Shown one piece after another: positions 1 to 8,435 of a DNA stretch of 64,000 nt. The stretch comes from Pseudomonas sp. CFBP13508 (GTDB lineage Bacteria > Pseudomonadota > Gammaproteobacteria > Pseudomonadales > Pseudomonadaceae). The stretch covers positions 1 to 64,000 of the forward strand of contig NZ_QFZZ01000012.1 of NCBI RefSeq assembly GCF_005233515.1, written 5' to 3'. Under the pieces are notes generated by a model. It was not told where the DNA came from and searched no databases. It saw nothing but the letters and a program-made list of their open reading frames with translations. The position numbers and the translations under genes are program-made. The first letter of the stretch is position 1; each line of letters begins with the position of its first letter.

Positions 1-480
1 TGTGTCAGTTAGTGTGGATCTGACTGACCCGACGCCTTCGCGAGCAAGCTCGCTCCCACACTGTTTTTGTGGCGGTCTGCATATTGGGCGCACGCCGCCA
101 AACCCTGTGGGAGCGAGCCTGCTCGCGAATGCGGTGTGTCAGTTAGTGTGGATCTGACTGACCCGACGCCTTCGCGAGCAAGCTCGCTCCCACACTGTTT
201 TTGTGGCGGTCTGCATATTGAGCGCACGCCGCCAATCCCTGTGGGAGCGAGCCTGCTCGCGAATGCGGTGTGTCAGTCAACGTGGATGTGACTGACCCGA
301 CGCCTTCGCGAGCTGGCTCACTCCCACACTGTGTTTGTGGCGGTCTGCATATTGAGCGCACGCCGTCAATCCCTGTGGGAGCGAGCCTGCTCGCGAATAC
401 GGTGTGTCAGTGAGTGTGGATGTGAGTGTGGATGTGACTGGCCTGACGCCTTCGCGAGCAGGCTCACTCTCACATTGTTT
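1..480. repeat. Tandem array of a 134-bp unit carrying REP palindromes
   Basis: Copies of one unit begin at 1, 135 and 269, and a partial fourth begins at 403, giving an exact period of 134 bp. Each unit has a variable head (TGTGTCAGTTAGTGTGGAT-like), one REP arm on the minus strand, a spacer containing GTGGCGGTCTGCATATTG, and one REP arm on the plus strand. The copies differ at a few positions, for example TCAGTTAG versus TCAGTCAA, so the array is not an assembly duplicate. The fourth copy degenerates after its first REP arm near 475. The array may continue to the left of the window. No gene is visible in 1-592. Confidence 0.9.
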
Positions 481-592
481 GTGGCTGGCAGCAGAACGTC
501 AGTGACCTGAAAAGCAACTAAGCACACCCATCCAATTTCTTCCGCCCCGGCCTTGGCATGATTCCCGTCAATGACATTCAAAGGGTCGGGTC

Positions 593-1006
593 ATGATTGC
601 TACGAGGGATGAACAGGCGCGCGACATCGGGTTGCTGTTCCTGCGGGTCAGCGGCGGGTTGTTTCTGTTGTGGGTGCACGGCTTGCCCAAGCTGCTGGAC
701 TTCACCGCGCAGCTGCAACTGATCGAAGACCCGTTCCACCTCGGCGCCCACCTGACGCTGATCCTGGCGATCTTCGCCGAAGTCCTCTGCCCGTTGCTGA
801 TCGTCGCCGGTGTGCTGGCGCGTTTGGCCTGCCTGCCTATTCTCTTTGTACTGCTCGTGGCGCTGCTGGTCGTGCACCCGCAATGGAGTGTGGCCGAAGG
901 GCAGTTCGGCTGGTTGCTGTTGATTCTTTTCACCACCGTATTGATCGCCGGGCCCGGACGGCTGGCGATTCCTGTTCGTTTGCCCGGAGTGCTGCGTTAT
1001 GCCTGA
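593..1006 (+). CDS. DoxX family membrane protein
   Basis: A 137-residue protein with about four hydrophobic segments (roughly residues 13-35, 50-72, 75-92 and 104-122), the size and topology of the DoxX/TQO small-subunit family. An early Arg in the first helix (FLRVSGG) and a LPKLLDF turn fit DoxX proteins. The ATG at 593 is preceded by a G-rich but weak ribosome site. It overlaps the next gene by 8 nt, so the two are translationally coupled. DoxX proteins sit in the inner membrane and have been linked to redox or thiol stress, but no specific substrate can be assigned. It is the first gene of an operon ending with a hydrolase pair. Confidence 0.85.
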   Translation: MIATRDEQARDIGLLFLRVSGGLFLLWVHGLPKLLDFTAQLQLIEDPFHLGAHLTLILAIFAEVLCPLLIVAGVLARLACLPILFVLLVALLVVHPQWSVAEGQFGWLLLILFTTVLIAGPGRLAIPVRLPGVLRYA

Positions 1007-1625
1007 AGTCCTCAATTCACAAGCACCGGGGGCCGATGAGACCGTCACGTTGATCATCAAACACTCGGTCAAGGCCGGTTTCGAATCGGCGTATGAAGCA
1101 TGGCTGCGCAACATCGTGCGCGTTGCCGGGCAGCGCGAAGGGCATCTGGGGGTGGACGTGGTGCGCGGCAAGCGCGGGCGTCTGGATTTTTACACGTGCG
1201 TATTGCGCTTCAGCTCCACCGAAGCGATGCAGGGCTGGCTGGAATCCTCCGAGCGTCAGGCGCTGGTGGCTGAAGCCGCACCGATGCTGGCTGACGGTGA
1301 TCAGACCGAAGTCGCGCCGGTCAATGAATTCTGGTTCACACCGCTGGCCGAAGCCGGCTCGCCACCGCCGCGCTGGAAGCAGGCGGTCGTCACGCTGTTG
1401 GTGATTCTGCCGCACACCCTGCTGGTGCCGCTGATCTGGGGCCCGTTGCTGGCGCTGCATCCGCTTCTGTCCAACTACGTGGTCGCCACGTTCCTGATCA
1501 CCCTGACCATCGTCCTTTCTGTGGTCTACGTGGTGATGCCACCGGTCACCCGTTTGTTCACCCCGTGGCTGGAAGCCAGTCAGGCCCATGAACACCTCGA
1601 TTCCCAAGAGACCTCGCCGCGTTGA
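999..1625 (+). CDS. ABM-domain protein with C-terminal membrane helices
   Basis: A 208-residue protein. Residues 15-105 look like an antibiotic-biosynthesis-monooxygenase (ABM, ferredoxin-like dimeric barrel) domain: a beta strand VTLIIKHSV, then FESAYEAWL, GHLGVDVV and a second strand DFYTCVLRF. Residues 125-185 contain two hydrophobic helices, which anchor it in the inner membrane. This fusion of an ABM domain to a membrane tail is found in a COG3224-like family. It starts inside the DoxX gene and is followed 40 nt later by the amidohydrolase, so it is probably co-transcribed with both. Its catalytic role is unknown; ABM folds may degrade small reactive organics or act only as binding modules. 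Confidence 0.75.
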   Translation: MPEVLNSQAPGADETVTLIIKHSVKAGFESAYEAWLRNIVRVAGQREGHLGVDVVRGKRGRLDFYTCVLRFSSTEAMQGWLESSERQALVAEAAPMLADGDQTEVAPVNEFWFTPLAEAGSPPPRWKQAVVTLLVILPHTLLVPLIWGPLLALHPLLSNYVVATFLITLTIVLSVVYVVMPPVTRLFTPWLEASQAHEHLDSQETSPR

Positions 1626-1665
1626 GCGGGGTTTGCTTCTTTTCACTTTTGCTTGAGGAACTGCG

Positions 1666-3504
1666 ATGAGCGCCGATCTGATTTTATTCAATGGCCAATT
1701 TCATACCGTCGACCGGGAAAAACCACTGGCCAGTGCGGTGGCGATCAAGGACGGCCGCTTCGTTGCCGTCGGTAACGATGCCGAGGCCATGGCCCTCAAG
1801 GGCAGCGCCACACAAGTGGTCGACATGAAGGGCCGCTGCGTCATCCCTGGCCTCAACGACTCGCACTTGCACCTGATTCGTGGCGGTTTGAACTACAACC
1901 TCGAACTGCGCTGGGAGGGCGTGCCATCGCTCGCCGACGCGCTGCGCATGCTCAAGGATCAGGCCGATCGCACTCCAACCCCGCAGTGGGTGCGCGTGGT
2001 GGGTGGCTGGAACGAATTCCAGTTCGCCGAAAAACGCATGCCGACCCTGGAAGAAATCAACCAGGCCGCGCCGGATACTCCGGTGTTCATCCTGCACCTC
2101 TACGACCGTGCGCTGCTCAACCGCGCCGCCCTGCGCGTGGCCGGTTACACCCGCGACACGCCGAACCCGCCGGGCGGCGAGATCGTGCGCGACAGCAACG
2201 GCAACCCGACCGGCATGCTGGTCGCGCGGCCGAACGCGATGATTCTCTACTCGACCCTGGCCAAAGGGCCGAAGCTGCCGCTGGAATATCAGGTCAACTC
2301 GACCCGCCAGTTCATGCGCGAACTCAATCGCCTGGGCCTGACCAGTGCAATCGACGCCGGCGGTGGTTTCCAGAACTATCCGGACGATTACCAGGTGATC
2401 GAGCAACTGGCCAAAGACGACCAGTTGACCGTACGCATCGCCTACAACCTGTTCACCCAGAAGCCGAAAGAAGAACTGACCGATTTCCAGAACTGGACCG
2501 GCAGCGTCAAGCTGCATCAGGGCGACGATTACCTGCGCCACAACGGCGCCGGCGAAATGCTGGTGTTCTCCGCCGCCGACTTCGAAGACTTCCTCGAACC
2601 GCGTCCGGACCTGCCGCAGACCATGGAACAGGAGCTGGAACCGGTGGTGCGCCACCTCGTTGAGCAGCGCTGGCCGTTCCGTCTGCACGCCACGTACAAC
2701 GAATCGATCAGCCGCATGCTCGACGTGTTCGAGAAGGTCAACCGCGACATTCCGTTCAACGGTCTGCCGTGGTTCTTCGACCACGCTGAAACCATCACCC
2801 CGCAAAACATCGAGCGTGTGAAAGCGCTGGGCGGCGGCATCGCGATTCAGGATCGCATGGCGTTCCAGGGTGAATACTTCGTCGATCGCTACGGCAAACA
2901 AGCTGCCGAAGCCACGCCACCGATCAAGCGCATGCTCGCTGAAGGCGTGCCGGTCGGCGCCGGCACCGATGCCACTCGCGTGTCCAGCTACAACCCGTGG
3001 ACTTCGTTGTACTGGATGGTCAGCGGCCGCACCGTTGGCGGTCTGGCGTTGTACGAAGAAGGTTTGCCACGCAGCACTGCGCTGGAACTGTTCACCCACG
3101 GCAGCGCCTGGTTCTCTTCGGAGCAGGGCAAGAAGGGCCAGATCCGCGTCGGCCAACTGGCAGACCTCGCTGCACTGAGCGCGGATTTCTTCAGCGTTGA
3201 AGAAGAAGCGATCAAGTGGATCGAGTCGGTCATGACCGTGGTCGGCGGCAAGATTGTCTACGCCGCCGGCGACTTCGAAGACCTCGGCCCGCGCTCGATT
3301 CCGGTGCTGCCGGACTGGTCGCCGGTAGTCAAAGTCCCGGGCCACTGGCGCCCGAACTCGCCGTTGCAAGCGCAGGTTCACCAGTGCAGCGGGCCATGCG
3401 CCGTGCACACCCACAGCCATGAAAAAGCGCGGATGTCGAATGCGCCGGTCAGCGATTTCGCCGGTTTCTGGGGCGCGTTCGGCTGTTCCTGCTTCGCGTT
3501 CTGA
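1666..3504 (+). CDS. YtcJ-type metal-dependent amidohydrolase
   Basis: A 612-residue amidohydrolase-superfamily protein resembling the YtcJ (COG1574) group. The N-terminal beta-sandwich strand (ADLILFNGQFHTVD) leads to the metal motif DSHLHL near residue 65. Further ligands probably include the His of RLHAT (about 340), the His of FDHAE and the Asp of GTDATR. The ATG at 1666 follows TTGAGGAACTGCG. After the barrel the protein has an unusual tail of roughly 40 residues rich in His and Cys (QCSGPCAVHTHSH) that ends in FGCSCFAF, not a typical amidohydrolase end. The substrate is unknown. It is followed by an isochorismatase-fold hydrolase, which suggests hydrolysis of an amide, imide or carbamate in two steps. 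Confidence 0.85.
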   Translation: MSADLILFNGQFHTVDREKPLASAVAIKDGRFVAVGNDAEAMALKGSATQVVDMKGRCVIPGLNDSHLHLIRGGLNYNLELRWEGVPSLADALRMLKDQADRTPTPQWVRVVGGWNEFQFAEKRMPTLEEINQAAPDTPVFILHLYDRALLNRAALRVAGYTRDTPNPPGGEIVRDSNGNPTGMLVARPNAMILYSTLAKGPKLPLEYQVNSTRQFMRELNRLGLTSAIDAGGGFQNYPDDYQVIEQLAKDDQLTVRIAYNLFTQKPKEELTDFQNWTGSVKLHQGDDYLRHNGAGEMLVFSAADFEDFLEPRPDLPQTMEQELEPVVRHLVEQRWPFRLHATYNESISRMLDVFEKVNRDIPFNGLPWFFDHAETITPQNIERVKALGGGIAIQDRMAFQGEYFVDRYGKQAAEATPPIKRMLAEGVPVGAGTDATRVSSYNPWTSLYWMVSGRTVGGLALYEEGLPRSTALELFTHGSAWFSSEQGKKGQIRVGQLADLAALSADFFSVEEEAIKWIESVMTVVGGKIVYAAGDFEDLGPRSIPVLPDWSPVVKVPGHWRPNSPLQAQVHQCSGPCAVHTHSHEKARMSNAPVSDFAGFWGAFGCSCFAF

Positions 3505-3509
3505 GTTTG

Positions 3510-3540
3510 AAAAAAGCGCCGGTCATCAGGGCCGGCGCTT
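3510..3540. terminator. GC-rich hairpin between amidohydrolase and hydrolase genes
   Basis: AAGCGCCGG at 3514-3522 pairs with CCGGCGCTT at 3532-3540 around a 9-nt loop, preceded by a run of A. The plus-strand side lacks a strong U-run, so it may act as a partial terminator or an mRNA-stabilising hairpin that sets different levels for the two flanking genes. The A-run would make it a better terminator for minus-strand transcripts. Confidence 0.5.
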
Positions 3541-3572
3541 CCCGCAACAACCATCCATCCAGGAGTTTTGCC

Positions 3573-4196
3573 ATGAGCGTTCCTTACAAGCGTCTGAACA
3601 AAGATGATGCCGTCGTCCTGCTGGTCGACCACCAGACCGGTCTGATCTCGCTGGTGCAGGATTTCTCGCCGAACGAGTTCAAGAACAACGTGCTGGCGCT
3701 GGGCGACATCGCCAAGTTCTTCAAGCTGCCGACCATTCTGACCACCAGCTTCGACGCAGGCCCCAACGGCCCGATCGTGCCGGAACTGCTCGAGCAATTC
3801 CCTGACGCGCCGTTCATTCAGCGTCCTGGCCAGATCAACGCCTGGGACAACGAAGACTTCGTTAAAGCGATCAAGGCCACCGGCCGCAAGCAACTGATCA
3901 TCGCCGGTGTAGTGACCGACGTTTGCGTGGCATTCCCGACCCTGTCGGCGATTGCTGAAGGCTTTGAAGTGTTCGTCGTCACCGACTCGTCGGGCACCTT
4001 CAACACCACCGTGCAACAAGCGGCCTGGGCGCGGATGTCCGCCGCCGGTGCACACCTGATGAACTGGTTCGCAGTGGCCTGCGAGCTGCAGGGCGACTGG
4101 CGCAACGACATGGAAGGCCTGGCGCATCTGCTGTCCGAGCGTCTGCCTAACTATCGCAACCTGATCAACAGCTACACCAAGTTCACTGCCAAGTAA
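3573..4196 (+). CDS. YcaC-like isochorismatase-family cysteine hydrolase
   Basis: A 207-residue protein matching the length and motifs of YcaC. The catalytic Asp lies in LLVDHQTGL near residue 20 and the nucleophilic Cys in VVTDVCV near residue 115, with the cis-peptide loop between them. The ATG at 3573 is chosen because AGGAG stands 8 nt before it and the YcaC start (MSVPYKRL) is recognisable; an open frame extends upstream but has no ribosome site. The family hydrolyses amide or carbamate bonds in small molecules and forms octamers, but the YcaC substrate is not known. It is the last gene of the DoxX-ABM-amidohydrolase operon. Confidence 0.88.
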   Translation: MSVPYKRLNKDDAVVLLVDHQTGLISLVQDFSPNEFKNNVLALGDIAKFFKLPTILTTSFDAGPNGPIVPELLEQFPDAPFIQRPGQINAWDNEDFVKAIKATGRKQLIIAGVVTDVCVAFPTLSAIAEGFEVFVVTDSSGTFNTTVQQAAWARMSAAGAHLMNWFAVACELQGDWRNDMEGLAHLLSERLPNYRNLINSYTKFTAK

Positions 4197-4210
4197 TCTG
4201 GTCGAAAGTC

Positions 4211-4378
4211 AAAAGCCCCTCACCCTAGCCCTCTCCCGGAGGGAGAGGGGACTGAACCGAGGGGCTTGTTCGGGATACGCCGACCTGCAATACCGAGCCG
4301 AGCTTCGGTCTTGAAAGGCCCGGAGATCGGCTCCCTTTCCCCCTCGCCCCCTAGGGGGAGAGGGTTGGGGTGAGGGGA
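4211..4378. repeat. MITE-like palindromic element (CCCTCACCCTA family), copy 1
   Basis: A 168-bp element bounded by inverted arms: GCCCCTCACCCTAGCCCTCT at the left and the matching GGGTTGGGGTGAGGGG at the right. Its core, read on the minus strand, contains GCCGATCT and GTCGGCGTAT, words shared with the copies at 33474-33768 and 56088-56276. It has no coding capacity. It fills the gap between two convergent genes and can fold so as to terminate both transcripts. Confidence 0.75.
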
Positions 4379-4404
4379 AGGCTTTTGATCTTGAATTTGG
4401 CGCT

Positions 4405-5832
4405 TCAACGCTTCTGCAACCACCCCAGAAATCCACCTTTTTTCACCGCCACCGGTTTGGCCATCAACGCGAGGCGACTGTTCTGTTGACGCACCGCCTG
4501 CAACTTGTTCAAGGCCTGGCCGACTTCGCTGCGCTTGTCCATGCACTCACGGGTCAACTGTTTGTCGAGACGATAGATGATGCTCGACGTCAGCGCCGTA
4601 AACGTCGCTTGCGACGGTGTATCGGCAAGAATGCTCTGCTCACCCATGACTTCGCTCGGCCCCATGCGCCCGGCCTCGGTCTGGCCATTGCCGTCCGGCA
4701 CCGTCGCGCTGACCACGCCCGTGGCAATCACGAACAGGCTGTCCGGCACTTCCTCCAGATCCAGCACCACCTGACCGGCCGTGTACTGCTGCGCGACCAT
4801 CGACTCAGCGAGGCGATCGCGTTCTTCACTGCTCAGCGAGCGGAAAATCTTCACTTCATCCAGCAACGCACGGGCACGGCTCGACGGTTCGATCACGCCG
4901 TCGGGATGCCGGGAAATACCCGCCGCTTCGAGATGGCGGTGGGCGAGGTCGAAAAGTTGATTGCGCACTTCGCTCTTCTTGCCCAGCTCAGCGATGAAAC
5001 CGCTGGCGACATACTCGGACATGGTTTCGCCAGCCTCTTTGAGCACGGCTTTCGGCGCCGGGCTGAGCAACAGCGAGCTGCTGCCCTGCAAGGTGCGATC
5101 AAGGGCATCGAGTACCCGCCGCGGACGAATGTGATTGGGCACCTGGATGCTGATCGATACGCCGTGCATGTTGCTCGGCCGGCTGAGGTTGACGATCTTC
5201 GCCTTGGCCGCCACCGAGTTCGGCACCACAGCCATGGTGCCGGCGCTGGTCAGCAGGTGCGTGGCGCGCCAGTCGATATCGAACACCTTGCCTTCGACGC
5301 CGTCGATCATCACCAGATCGTCCACCTGATACGGCTTGGTAGTGTTGAGGACGATGCCGGAAAACACGTCGGCGAGGGTGCTTTGCAGCGCCAGACCGAC
5401 CACGATGGCGACCACCCCGGAAGTGGCCAGCAGACCTTTGACCGGCAGCTCCAGCACGTAGCCGGCCGCCGCGACAATGGCGACCAGAAACACCAGCGCG
5501 CCGATGACGTCCTGCAGCAAGCGACCGCTGTGGCCGATGCGGCGCATCAGCGCCAGGCCGATCACTTCGGTCAGCACCCGTGCTGCGTACAACCACCAGA
5601 GAATCCCCAGCGCCGTCGCCCCCAGCTGCGCCACGCGATCATCGGCGAACAGCGGCGCCTGCAACGGGCTGACACCGGCGTTGATCACCAGCGCGCTGAA
5701 TGCCAGAAACAGTGCCAGACGTACGCCGACTCGCGGTGCACGGTGGCTGAAGGGCGAGAAGTGCCAGAGTGCGGCGTCGAGCAGCAACAGCACAGTGCTC
5801 CAGGACAGCAGGTGGGCGTAGAAAAGAGTCAT
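4405..5832 (-). CDS. MscS-family mechanosensitive channel with C-terminal cyclic-nucleotide-binding domain
   Basis: A 475-residue protein. Residues 1-150 hold about four membrane helices; residues 135-160 form the pore-lining TM3 (GLLATSGVVAIVVGLALQS). The MscS beta domain follows (VDDLVMIDGVEGKVFDIDWRAT) near residue 190. Residues 330-450 form a cyclic-nucleotide-binding beta roll (FRSLSSEERDRLAE, GQVVLDLEEVPDSLFVIATG, GEQSIL). The canonical PRAA-type Arg of true cAMP binders is not obvious (DTPSQATFTA), so nucleotide binding is uncertain. Such fusions gate small solutes or ions in response to membrane tension. The ATG at 5832 fits the membrane start. It is convergent with the hydrolase operon. 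Confidence 0.88.
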   Translation of the reverse strand: MTLFYAHLLSWSTVLLLLDAALWHFSPFSHRAPRVGVRLALFLAFSALVINAGVSPLQAPLFADDRVAQLGATALGILWWLYAARVLTEVIGLALMRRIGHSGRLLQDVIGALVFLVAIVAAAGYVLELPVKGLLATSGVVAIVVGLALQSTLADVFSGIVLNTTKPYQVDDLVMIDGVEGKVFDIDWRATHLLTSAGTMAVVPNSVAAKAKIVNLSRPSNMHGVSISIQVPNHIRPRRVLDALDRTLQGSSSLLLSPAPKAVLKEAGETMSEYVASGFIAELGKKSEVRNQLFDLAHRHLEAAGISRHPDGVIEPSSRARALLDEVKIFRSLSSEERDRLAESMVAQQYTAGQVVLDLEEVPDSLFVIATGVVSATVPDGNGQTEAGRMGPSEVMGEQSILADTPSQATFTALTSSIIYRLDKQLTRECMDKRSEVGQALNKLQAVRQQNSRLALMAKPVAVKKGGFLGWLQKR

Positions 5833-5860
5833 GACCGGTACTCCGCGACGCTGGTGAGAA

Positions 5861-5936
5861 AAAAGATCGCAGCCTGCGGCAGCTCCTACTTTGGAATGCG
5901 TTTTCCTGTAGGAGCCGCCGAAGGCTGCGATCTTTT
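5861..5936. repeat. Inverted-repeat hairpin, GTAGGAGCTGCCGAAGG family
   Basis: The arms at 5861-5889 and 5908-5936 are inverted copies of a roughly 29-nt sequence (AAAAGATCGCAGCC...AGCTCCTAC) around an 18-nt spacer. Other copies lie at 6994-7094, 45578-45661 and 54588-54702, with a single arm at 40473-40506. It sits between two minus-strand genes and probably acts as a terminator or mRNA 3' stabiliser. Confidence 0.8.
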
Positions 5937-5940
5937 GCGG

Positions 5941-6960
5941 TTAAGGCTGCAAATGAGTTTTCAGTTCTGCAGCCGCTTGACGCACCGCAGCTTTCACCTC
6001 GGGAATCTGGCTCAGCGGATTGAGCAGGCCGAAGTCATGAATCATCCCGTTGTAGCGCACCGAGGTCACCGGCACGCCAGCCGCATCCAAGTGCCGCGCA
6101 TAACCTTCACCTTCATCACGCAGCACGTCGAACTCGGCGGTCTGCACCAGCGCAGCGGGCAGGCCCTTGAGCTGTTCGCTGCTGGCGTTGAGCGGCGAGG
6201 CATGGATCTGCGCACGCTCGGCCGGGTTGGTGGTGTAGTTGTCCCAGAACCACTGCATCATGCCCTTGGTGAGGAAATGGCCCTCGGCGAATTGCTGGTA
6301 CGAACCGTCCTCGAACTGCGCATTGGTTACCGGCCACATCAACAGCTGGAAGCGCAGGGCAGGGGTTTTCTGCTGCTTGGCCATCAACGCCACGACCGCC
6401 GCCATGTTGCCGCCGACGCTGTTGCCGGCCACCGCCAGACGCTTGCCATCGACACCGATGTCCTTGCCGTGCTCGGCCACCCATTTCGTCGCAGCGTAAG
6501 CCTGATTGATCGCCGTCGGGTACTGCGCTTCCGGCGACGGCGTGTAATCGACATACACTGCAACGGCGCCCGAGCCGACTACCAGATCACGGATCAGGCG
6601 CTGGTGCGTCGGGAAGTCACCCAGCACCCAGCCGCCACCGTGGAAGAACATGAACACCGGCAACTCGCCCTTGACCTTGGCCGGGCGCACCACTTTCAGG
6701 TTGAGGGTCCGGCCATCGACCTTGATCGCCTTGTCGCTGACTTCCACACCGGACAGATCAACCTTCACAGAAGCTTGGGCACCGGTCAGCACCGCACGGG
6801 CGTCCTTCGGGCTCAGTTGCTCCAGCGGACGACCACCGCCAGCGGCGAGGGCATCGAGGAACGCTTGGGTGTTGTGTTCGACGCCAGGGCTGCCAGCGGC
6901 AAAAGCGCTGCTGACGGACAGGGCGAGGAGGGACGCGGCGAGGGTTTTCTTGATGCTCAT
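5941..6960 (-). CDS. Exported alpha/beta hydrolase of the HSL (hormone-sensitive lipase-like) family
   Basis: A 339-residue esterase/lipase-like protein. Residues 1-22 (MSIKKTLAASLLALSVSSAFA) form a Sec signal peptide with an AFA cleavage site, so it acts in the periplasm or outside. HGGGW near residue 107 is the oxyanion-hole motif, GNSVGG near 180 holds the nucleophile Ser, FDVLRD near 280 carries the acid and MIHDF near 312 the His. The ATG at 6960 is chosen over one four codons upstream because GGAATTGAAC precedes it. It is divergent from the LysR gene at 7194, the classic arrangement of a LysR regulator and its target. It should cleave short-chain esters; the natural substrate is unknown. 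Confidence 0.87.
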   Translation of the reverse strand: MSIKKTLAASLLALSVSSAFAAGSPGVEHNTQAFLDALAAGGGRPLEQLSPKDARAVLTGAQASVKVDLSGVEVSDKAIKVDGRTLNLKVVRPAKVKGELPVFMFFHGGGWVLGDFPTHQRLIRDLVVGSGAVAVYVDYTPSPEAQYPTAINQAYAATKWVAEHGKDIGVDGKRLAVAGNSVGGNMAAVVALMAKQQKTPALRFQLLMWPVTNAQFEDGSYQQFAEGHFLTKGMMQWFWDNYTTNPAERAQIHASPLNASSEQLKGLPAALVQTAEFDVLRDEGEGYARHLDAAGVPVTSVRYNGMIHDFGLLNPLSQIPEVKAAVRQAAAELKTHLQP

Positions 6961-6993
6961 GTTCAATTCCATTTTTGAGTATTTATACGTTCG

Positions 6994-7094
6994 TGTAGGA
7001 GCTGCCGAAGGCTGCGATCTTTTGATCCTGTTTTGCCATTTCCAGCGTCACTGCAGATCAAGATCAAAAGATCGCAGCCTGCGACAGCTCCTAC
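6994..7094. repeat. Inverted-repeat hairpin, GTAGGAGCTGCCGAAGG family
   Basis: The arms at 6994-7025 and 7062-7094 are inverted copies with a 36-nt spacer. The element lies inside the divergent promoter region between the esterase gene and the LysR gene, an unusual place for a repeat that normally sits at 3' ends. The remaining 100 nt before the LysR gene should hold both promoters. Confidence 0.8.
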
Positions 7095-7193
7095 CTGTTC
7101 AGGGTTGTTTTCAAACCGTGAGCACAGATTAATGGGCTGCTGAAAAGCGAAAAAGCGGCTATAAAGCGTTTAACTGTCCACCAGAGAGTGACA

Positions 7194-8093
7194 ATGAACC
7201 CGTTCGAAGACATGCGTATTTTTTGCCAGGTCATGGACTCCGGCAGCTTTACCGCCGCGGCCGATCAGTTGGGCCTGTCCAAGCAGTTCGTCAGCCGCCG
7301 TTTGATGCAACTGGAAGAGCGCCTCGGTGTGCGCTTGTTGAATCGCTCGACCCGCCGCCTCGACGTCACGCCGCTGGGGCAGAGCTATTACGAATCGGCG
7401 TTGCGTTTGCTCGGCGAGGTAGAGCAGGTCGAGCAGGGCATCGCCGGCGAAACCGCCGAGCCGCGCGGCACGATTCGCCTCAGCGCGCCGCTGTCGTTCG
7501 CGGTGGCGCATCTGGGTTGTCTGTTGCCGTTATTCTTGCAGCGTTACCGCGAGGTCACCGTGGAGGTCGACTTGAGCGATCGCCCGGTCGACCTGCTCGG
7601 CGAGGGCTACGACCTGGCCCTGCGCATCGGCGTGCTGGAAGACTCGACACTGATCGCCCGGCGCATCGCCAGCATCGAACGGGTCTACTGCGCCAGCCCG
7701 GCCTACCTCGCCGAACGCGGCACACCACTCAAACCCGAAGACCTGCACAGCCATGACTGCCTGCCTTACGGCCACGGGCGCTCGGTGCAATGGCGCTTCA
7801 ACGAAGCACCGGGCAAACCGCTGCTGATCAACGTCACCGGGCGCATGCGCGTCAACAACGGCGAACTGCTGCGAGACGCGGCGGTGCAGGGGATGGGGAT
7901 CACCTATCTGCCGACCTTCATCGTCGGTGCGGCGTTGAAGGATGGGCGGCTGGTGCCGGTGCTGGATGATTTACGCCCGGAGCCACTGACCTTGTCGGCG
8001 GTGTATCCGCAGCATCGCCAGGCTTCGCGGCCGGTGCAGGCGCTGGTGGAGTTTTTGCGTGAGCGGCTTAACCAGAGTCATGTGAATCTTTGA
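7194..8093 (+). CDS. LysR-family transcriptional regulator
   Basis: A 299-residue protein with an N-terminal winged helix-turn-helix (residues 3-62: FCQVMDSGSFTAAADQLG, then SKQFVSRRLMQLEERLGVRL) and a periplasmic-binding-like effector domain from about residue 90. The pattern LNRSTRR...T..G..YYE and PLSFAVAHL places it in the AaeR/DmlR-like (COG0583) subgroup. The ATG at 7194 is preferred; a GTG two codons earlier is possible. It is divergent from the exported esterase and likely controls it. A terminator follows its stop codon. Confidence 0.9.
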   Translation: MNPFEDMRIFCQVMDSGSFTAAADQLGLSKQFVSRRLMQLEERLGVRLLNRSTRRLDVTPLGQSYYESALRLLGEVEQVEQGIAGETAEPRGTIRLSAPLSFAVAHLGCLLPLFLQRYREVTVEVDLSDRPVDLLGEGYDLALRIGVLEDSTLIARRIASIERVYCASPAYLAERGTPLKPEDLHSHDCLPYGHGRSVQWRFNEAPGKPLLINVTGRMRVNNGELLRDAAVQGMGITYLPTFIVGAALKDGRLVPVLDDLRPEPLTLSAVYPQHRQASRPVQALVEFLRERLNQSHVNL

Positions 8094-8112
8094 TAGTGGT
8101 GCCTACTGGGCA

Positions 8113-8153
8113 AACGGCGTGTTATCGATCGGGCGAACATCACACCGTTTTTT
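8113..8153 (+). terminator. Probable intrinsic terminator after the LysR gene
   Basis: AACGG-C-GTG (8113-8121) pairs with CAC-A-CCGTT (8141-8149) with one internal mismatch, and is followed by a run of six T. The position 20 nt after the LysR stop codon and before the convergent toxin gene fits a terminator. Confidence 0.5.
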
Positions 8154-8165
8154 CCTGCGATGTCT

Positions 8166-8435
8166 TTATGGATATTCCTGTCGGGTATGCAAAACGCTAA
8201 GTATCTCGATTCGATCCGTCACCTCATAAATCACTACGTAGTTAGGATGTACAACGATTTCCCGGGTGCCGGGAGATCGACCTTTACGGTAGAGATGGGG
8301 ATGAACGGAGAGTGAGGTTGTGGATTCTTCGATGGATTTCGAGAGACTCACTGCGGCTGCAAAGTTTCTCTCGCCAATGTATCTGAGGATGTTCGAAAGA
8401 TCGGCCTTGGCTTCGGGCCGCCACTCAATCTGCAT
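8166..8435 (-). CDS. ParE/RelE-superfamily toxin
   Basis: An 89-residue protein with the ParE fold signature: an N-terminal strand then WRPEAKADLSNILRYIGERN, a central basic patch (HLYRKGRSPGTRE) and the C-terminal strands YVVIYEVTDRIEILSVLHTRQ ending in Pro. ParE toxins poison DNA gyrase; RelE relatives cleave mRNA. The lengths and helix pair favour ParE. It overlaps the upstream antitoxin frame by 11 nt, the usual antitoxin-first arrangement. The toxin looks intact. Confidence 0.88.
   Translation of the reverse strand: MQIEWRPEAKADLSNILRYIGERNFAAAVSLSKSIEESTTSLSVHPHLYRKGRSPGTREIVVHPNYVVIYEVTDRIEILSVLHTRQEYP

Noticed and set aside
1..480. Regular spacing of short palindromes, considered as a CRISPR array
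   Set aside because: The repeated unit is 134 bp and the intervening sequences are near copies of each other, not unique spacers. No cas genes are present.
4486..6978. An 830-codon open frame on the plus strand
   Set aside because: It lies antisense to the MscS-type channel and esterase genes, crosses a repeat and has composition (Arg, His and Gln rich) typical of antisense frames in GC-rich DNA. No domain or ribosome site supports it.
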